Shown piece after piece: positions 6,858 to 10,409 of a stretch of DNA of 10,409 bases (the first letter of the stretch is position 1; each line of letters begins with the position of its first letter). The notes under the pieces are model-generated. The model did not search any database. It was not told the DNA's origin and saw only the letters and a program-made list of their open reading frames with translations. A program made the position numbers and the translations under genes. The stretch is from Deltaproteobacteria bacterium (GTDB lineage: Bacteria; Desulfobacterota; Binatia; UBA9968): positions 1 through 10,409 of the forward strand of contig JAHKKJ010000070.1 in assembly GCA_020027655.1 (NCBI GenBank), written 5' to 3'.

Positions 6858-7013
6858 TCACTTGATGATTGAGCGGAATAACTTGCTGTTCTCCTCGAAG
6901 TCTTTCGCAATATCCGGGTTCACAGGGCAAAGCTTGACGCCCTCTACGAGCCGAGGGAATCGCTGTTTGACTTCAAGTCGCACCTCAAGAGGGCGGCACG
7001 ACAGCGCGTGCAT
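6858..7013 (-). CDS. Possible 51-residue small protein between MFS transporter 2 and the Rieske gene
   Basis: A short open frame starting with ATG at 7013 and ending with TGA at 6858-6860. The product is charged and soluble-looking, with no membrane segment or signal peptide. It has two cysteines (Cys6, Cys29) and an acidic/basic C-terminal half (KDFEENSKLFRSIIK). Codon third positions favour G or C in about two thirds of codons, consistent with real coding sequence. An in-frame TGA lies immediately before the ATG, so it is either a complete small gene or the tail of a degraded one. No convincing Shine-Dalgarno is seen. It begins 28 bp after the MFS transporter 2 stop, so it could be translated from the same mRNA. 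I do not recognise the family and assign no function. Confidence 0.4.
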   Translation of the reverse strand: MHALSCRPLEVRLEVKQRFPRLVEGVKLCPVNPDIAKDFEENSKLFRSIIK

Positions 7014-7040
7014 TCAAAGTTTCAGTCGGGAGAAATCAAC

Positions 7041-8354
7041 CTAACCGATCTCGCCACCCCGCCCAGGAGCGGCAAACGCCAATAAGGCAAATGTCACCGC
7101 CATCAACACCATCGCGCTGATGGCCAGCGACCAGTGAATCCCGATCAATCCACCGACGACTCCCACTGTGACGCCGCTAAAGGCACGCAACCCGAAGGCC
7201 GACATACTGAAAAGTCCGATCAGCCGCCCGCGCAGATGCGCCGGCGCGAGCAATTGTACAATAGCTTGCGCCGTCGAATAAAAGGAGAGACTCAACACCC
7301 CCGCGCAAAATAACAGCGCGAGAGACAGATAATAATTAGTGGAGAACGCAAACGCCGTGATCAACGCGCACCACATCATGGCGGAGGTGATCGCGGTCCG
7401 GACGTTCGCTTTAAGCCAGCCCTTCCCTTCGAGCAAGAAGCCGCCAAAAACAGCTCCGGCCGCACTGGCGATCAGCAAAGCACTGTAGGTGAAATCGGCC
7501 TTGTCTGCTCCAAGGTCATGAGCGAACTCCGGCATCTGCGTATGAAATGCGTTGCCGACGAACAACGAGGCGCTACCTCCCAAAATCACCATCGTAATGA
7601 TCGGCCGGTTGTGCCAAACCTCACGGACCACGCTTATGGCATCTTTCCAGCCGATGGCTCGCTTGGGCGGCGCCCCTTCGCGAAGATGCCCCGTGTACGG
7701 AACCACGAGCAACCAAAGGGTCATCGGCAGATAAATGAGGGCGTTCGCCAGGAGAGCCATGGGCGGGCCCACTAACAGCATCAATCCTGCCCCCACCGCC
7801 GGACCGAAAAGTATCCCTAGTTGGCGGCTGGTAGCGTTGAGCCGCACGGCGCTTTGGATATGCTCCGCACCCACGATATCATGGATGATCAGTTGTTCGG
7901 CGGGAGTCCACAAAACTCCGGCAATCCCGTGAAGAACAAGCAGAACCGACGCATGCCATACCTGAATGGTTTCGGTATAAAATAGAACTGCCCAGGCCAC
8001 CGATACGGCCATGTACATGATCTGCGCTGACTGGATGACTTTCCGGCAATCGTAGCGATCCGCGATGCCGCCGAAGTAAACCGACAGCAAGAGAAAAGGC
8101 GTCCAGTGACTGATGTCGGCAAAGCCCGCTAACACCGGTGAGTGAAACTTTTGAAACAGCAGCCAATAACTGATGACGTGCTCGATGTTGTCCGCCATCA
8201 TGGCGAGCATGGTAGTGACAAAAAACCAACGAAAGTCGCGATGTTGTAAAGCTGCGAAGGCGACTCTCTTATGCGAAACCGCCGAAGTTCCCCCGTGTAA
8301 TGTCGCGCTGTCAGAAGCCAATGCTGGTCCGTGATGTAGTGAGGTTGAATCCAA
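7041..8354 (-). CDS. MFS transporter 2 (MFS_3/EntS-like), paralogue of MFS transporter 1
   Basis: A protein of up to 437 residues with about 12 predicted membrane helices, in the same MFS_3/EntS-like group as MFS transporter 1. In an 85-residue hand alignment beginning at FRWFF (residue 41), 59 positions are identical to MFS transporter 1, so the two arose from a recent-enough duplication or a shared donor. Motif A is intact (Gly95, Asp99-Arg100, Arg104 in GGIADRYDCRK), as are the QSAVRLNATSRQLG segment and the LRGRLIGLFS loop. The first 28 or so residues are variable and precede the conserved KRVAFAAL. The longest frame starts with TTG at 8354, after an in-frame TAG 8 codons upstream. A second TTG is at codon 12 and no ATG is close, so the start is uncertain. 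It follows the DppC-type gene by about 97 bp. Substrate and direction of transport are unknown. Confidence 0.9.
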   Translation of the reverse strand: MDSTSLHHGPALASDSATLHGGTSAVSHKRVAFAALQHRDFRWFFVTTMLAMMADNIEHVISYWLLFQKFHSPVLAGFADISHWTPFLLLSVYFGGIADRYDCRKVIQSAQIMYMAVSVAWAVLFYTETIQVWHASVLLVLHGIAGVLWTPAEQLIIHDIVGAEHIQSAVRLNATSRQLGILFGPAVGAGLMLLVGPPMALLANALIYLPMTLWLLVVPYTGHLREGAPPKRAIGWKDAISVVREVWHNRPIITMVILGGSASLFVGNAFHTQMPEFAHDLGADKADFTYSALLIASAAGAVFGGFLLEGKGWLKANVRTAITSAMMWCALITAFAFSTNYYLSLALLFCAGVLSLSFYSTAQAIVQLLAPAHLRGRLIGLFSMSAFGLRAFSGVTVGVVGGLIGIHWSLAISAMVLMAVTFALLAFAAPGRGGEIG

Positions 8355-8417
8355 GAAGTAACGAATATTGGAAGGCTATGCAAATCAATGAGCCCCGCGT
8401 GGGGAATTTAGTTTTTG

Positions 8418-8438
8418 ACTTCTGAATACTGGCTTCTG
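8418..8438. repeat. Short TTCTG-type heptad-period repeat
   Basis: Three degenerate 7-bp units, ACTTCTG, AATACTG and GCTTCTG, lie in the gap between the DppC-type and MFS transporter 2 genes. The last unit is part of TGGCTTCTG (8430-8438), which is the reverse complement of CAGAAGCCA at 8312-8320 inside the start of the MFS gene. The 7-bp period matches that of the GTTCAAN arrays at 1047-1143, although the unit differs. Small, and possibly chance. Confidence 0.4.
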
Positions 8439-8451
8439 CTTTATCGGTCTC

Positions 8452-9348
8452 CTACCGCCGCACTTGCGCCAGGCGCGGGTCCAAGGCATCGCGCAGCGCG
8501 TCACCGAGGAGATTGAAGCTCATCAAGGCAAAGAAAATGAAAAGCCCCGGCAAGAAAACTTGCAGCGGCGCGATGAAGATATTGGTGGAAGCGTTGGTGA
8601 GAAGATTGCCCCAACTCGGAGTCGGCGGCTGGATACCGAGGCCGAGAAAACTCAACGTGGTTTCGGCGCGAATAGCGGCGCCGGCGTCCAGTGTAGCTGC
8701 GACGATGAGGGGGGCGAGCGAGTTAGGCAGAAGGTGGCGCAGCATGACGCGCCAGCGCGAAGCCCCCAAGCACTGAGCTGCGAGGACAAACTCTTGTTCG
8801 CGATAGGAAAGCACGGCGCCGCGCGCCAAGCGGGCGGCGTTAGTCCACTCTAGCGCCACAAGAATGATGATAATGTTCAGCAGCCCCGGTCCGGCCACTT
8901 TAGAAAGGACCAGGAGAAGCACGATGCGCGGAATCGTATAGATGGTGTCTACGATTCGCATGAGAACGTTGTCGAGGACTCCGCCCACATAACCTGCCAA
9001 GATTCCCAAAATGCCTCCCAGGATCACCGTGCTCAACCCGACGGTTAATCCTACCGCCAGTGAAACCCGACCGCCGTACATGATCCTCACCCACGTGTCC
9101 CGTCCCAACTCGTCCGTGCCAAACCAGTGGCCGGGAGACGGACCGTGCATCCGCTCCCCCAAGGAAACTTGATCGAGCTGGTAGGGAACCAAATGGGGAC
9201 CGGCAACCACCAGGAAAAGCAAGAAAACGAAAAAGAAAAAACCAACGTAAGCCACGCGATGTTGCTTGAAGCGGCGCCAGATGACGCGCCAGTATCCGGG
9301 CTGACGCTCGGATCGAGCTATAGGCCAACGACGCTCAGATACATCCAT
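8452..9348 (-). CDS. DppC/OppC-type ABC transporter permease
   Basis: A 298-residue inner-membrane permease of a binding-protein-dependent importer for peptides, nickel or other small solutes. It has a cytoplasmic basic N-terminus (WRVIWRRFKQHR), a first membrane helix at about 33-51, and the subfamily block HWFGTDELGRD (74-84). The EAA loop that contacts the ATPase is at about 185-213 (EQEFVLAAQCLGAS...LLPNSLAP). It ends with LSFLGLG and a C-terminal DALDPR. The open frame extends 25 codons further upstream to 9423, but that part overlaps the DppB-type gene out of frame and lacks family features. The ATG at 9348 is 4 bp after the DppB-type stop, with GGAA 8 bp before it, so the genes are translationally coupled. 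The partner ATPases and solute-binding protein are not in the window. Confidence 0.95.
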   Translation of the reverse strand: MDVSERRWPIARSERQPGYWRVIWRRFKQHRVAYVGFFFFVFLLFLVVAGPHLVPYQLDQVSLGERMHGPSPGHWFGTDELGRDTWVRIMYGGRVSLAVGLTVGLSTVILGGILGILAGYVGGVLDNVLMRIVDTIYTIPRIVLLLVLSKVAGPGLLNIIIILVALEWTNAARLARGAVLSYREQEFVLAAQCLGASRWRVMLRHLLPNSLAPLIVAATLDAGAAIRAETTLSFLGLGIQPPTPSWGNLLTNASTNIFIAPLQVFLPGLFIFFALMSFNLLGDALRDALDPRLAQVRR

Positions 9349-9352
9349 GGGC

Positions 9353-10324
9353 TTAATTCCGATACCGGATGCGCGGGTCGAGCCAACCGTAAAGAACGTC
9401 CGCCAGCAGGTTACAAAAGACAACCGTCACTGCGATGATCATGACCACGGTCATCGCCACCACGTAGTCGTTGCCCATAATCGAAGTGAAGAGCAACCGG
9501 CCCATACCCGGATAAGCGAAAACGGTTTCGACGACGGCCGAACCGCCGATGACCCGCGGCATGGTGATCGCAATGATGGTCACTACCGGAATGAGGGCGT
9601 TCTTGAGCGCATGCCGCGCAATGACCACTCGTTCACTGAGTCCCTTGGCGCGCGCGGTCGTCAAATAATCCTGGCGCAGCACCTCCAACAGGCTGGAGCG
9701 CATGAAGCGCTGCACCTGGATGATTTCGGAAGTGGCCAAAACCGTTACCGGCAAGACCAGATGCTTGATCCAATCGACGGTGGCCTCCCAGGTTCCCGGC
9801 GTGATATCGGGATTGACCAAGCCGGAAGTAGGAAACCAGCCGAGCTTGACCGAGAAGGCGATGATCAGCATGAGACCGAGCCAGAAGGCAGGAACCGAAT
9901 AAGCAATAAAGGTCAGCGCGGTGAGTAGGTAATCGCCGATGGAATACTGGCGCACCGCGGAGTAGATACCCAGCAGAATGGCCACGGACTTTCCTATAAT
10001 GACCGCCGCAACGGTAAGGACGAGAGTGTTTTTCAGCGCCGGCAGGATGATATCGACAACGGGCTGGCCGTACTCCCGCGAGTAGCCCGGATTGAACTGG
10101 ATGAGCTGCCAGAGCCACTTCCAGTATTGCACGTAAAACGGATCGTCGAGGCCGTAGAGCTTGCGCAGCCGTTCATAATCTTGCGGGCGCAAATTGGGTA
10201 CGTCTTCGAGCATGCGGTAGAGCGGGTCGCCGGGCATGAGGTAAAGAAGTAGATAGATCAGAGCCGAGATGAAAAGCAGCAGGGGAAGCATTTGAACAGT
10301 CCGGCGAATCAAATAATGGAGCAT
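9353..10324 (-). CDS. DppB/OppB-type ABC transporter permease
   Basis: A 323-residue inner-membrane permease, full length for the family and the first subunit gene of the pair with the DppC-type permease. It starts with the typical LIRRTVQMLPLLLFIS first helix, then the PGDP motif (31-34) and the LYGLDDPFYVQYWKWL periplasmic segment (56-71). The EAA loop is at about 219-247 (DYLTTARAKGLSE...HALKNALIPV) and the family C-terminus is LADVLYGWLDPRIRY. DppB and DppC types form the heterodimeric channel of dipeptide, oligopeptide or nickel importers; the substrate is set by a binding protein not seen here. The ATG at 10324 has only a weak purine-rich upstream region. Confidence 0.95.
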   Translation of the reverse strand: MLHYLIRRTVQMLPLLLFISALIYLLLYLMPGDPLYRMLEDVPNLRPQDYERLRKLYGLDDPFYVQYWKWLWQLIQFNPGYSREYGQPVVDIILPALKNTLVLTVAAVIIGKSVAILLGIYSAVRQYSIGDYLLTALTFIAYSVPAFWLGLMLIIAFSVKLGWFPTSGLVNPDITPGTWEATVDWIKHLVLPVTVLATSEIIQVQRFMRSSLLEVLRQDYLTTARAKGLSERVVIARHALKNALIPVVTIIAITMPRVIGGSAVVETVFAYPGMGRLLFTSIMGNDYVVAMTVVMIIAVTVVFCNLLADVLYGWLDPRIRYRN

Positions 10325-10409
10325 GGATTTTTCAGCGACTTCTCAGGACATGCTTTGCGCCCTTGTGTCTTTTGCGCGAGCCATTCCGGCTCGGTTGCGG
10401 CTCCGCCGT
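10325..10409. other. Window end upstream of the DppB-type gene, no gene assigned
   Basis: Eighty-five bases, all three minus-strand frames of which are open at the window edge. One frame closes with TGA 7 bp before the DppB-type ATG and another with TGA about 20 bp before it, so this could be the tail of an upstream gene or an intergenic region. A small hairpin (CGAGCC at 10377-10382 with GGCTCG at 10388-10393) is present. Nothing else can be supported. Confidence 0.4.

Noticed and set aside
8393..8404. CCCC-GCGT-GGGG hairpin followed by a T-rich stretch on the plus strand
   Set aside because: The stem is only 4 bp, the T-rich side is on the strand opposite to the flanking genes, and it is too weak to call a terminator.
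9349..9423. N-terminal extension of the DppC-type permease
   Set aside because: It overlaps the end of the DppB-type gene out of frame and lacks family features; the ATG at 9348 gives a normal-length protein.
9347..9928. A 193-codon plus-strand frame rich in Asp, His and Arg
   Set aside because: It is antisense to the DppB-type permease, and its composition is what the complement of a membrane protein gene gives.

Overview
The window looks like a bacterial chromosome segment of moderately high GC, probably from an uncultured, environmental aerobic proteobacterium-like lineage. That guess rests on the gene mix (thiol dioxygenase, multi-rhodanese protein, Rieske oxygenase, DapA-superfamily lyase, Dpp-type importer) and on short-period oligonucleotide repeats between genes. 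The sequence alone does not fix the taxon. No tRNA, rRNA, CRISPR, IS element or phage gene was seen.

Layout. (1) 1-1035, plus strand: a universal stress protein and, 8 bp later, a cupin-fold thiol dioxygenase. (2) 1047-1143: a striking inverted pair of GTTCAAN heptad arrays in the gap between convergent genes. (3) 1147-2715, minus strand: one protein made of four rhodanese domains, two with the catalytic Cys and two without. With the thiol dioxygenase this forms a small sulfur-handling neighbourhood. (4) 2716-3068: a 353-bp non-coding gap with a candidate promoter and a long-range inverted repeat. (5) 3069-4049, plus strand: a DapA/NanA-superfamily protein that keeps the Schiff-base Lys but appears to have lost the three residues of the DapA proton relay. 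(6) 4083-10324, all minus strand. In transcription order these are a DppB-type permease, a DppC-type permease, MFS transporter 2, a possible 51-aa small protein, a phthalate-type Rieske oxygenase and MFS transporter 1.

How the genes may work together (inference). The minus-strand run resembles a catabolic or detoxification locus: ABC uptake, oxidation by a mononuclear-iron Rieske enzyme, and export or import by two closely related MFS carriers placed on either side of the oxygenase. The solute-binding protein, the ATPases of the ABC system and a reductase for the oxygenase are not in the window. The binding protein and ATPases would most likely lie beyond position 10409, upstream of the DppB-type gene. 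The DapA-like gene converges on the last MFS gene, so any link to this locus is by proximity only.

Start corrections: the Rieske gene most likely starts at 6764, behind a strong AGGAGGAG, and the DppC-type gene at 9348, 4 bp after the DppB-type stop. Neither MFS gene has an ATG near its expected N-terminus.
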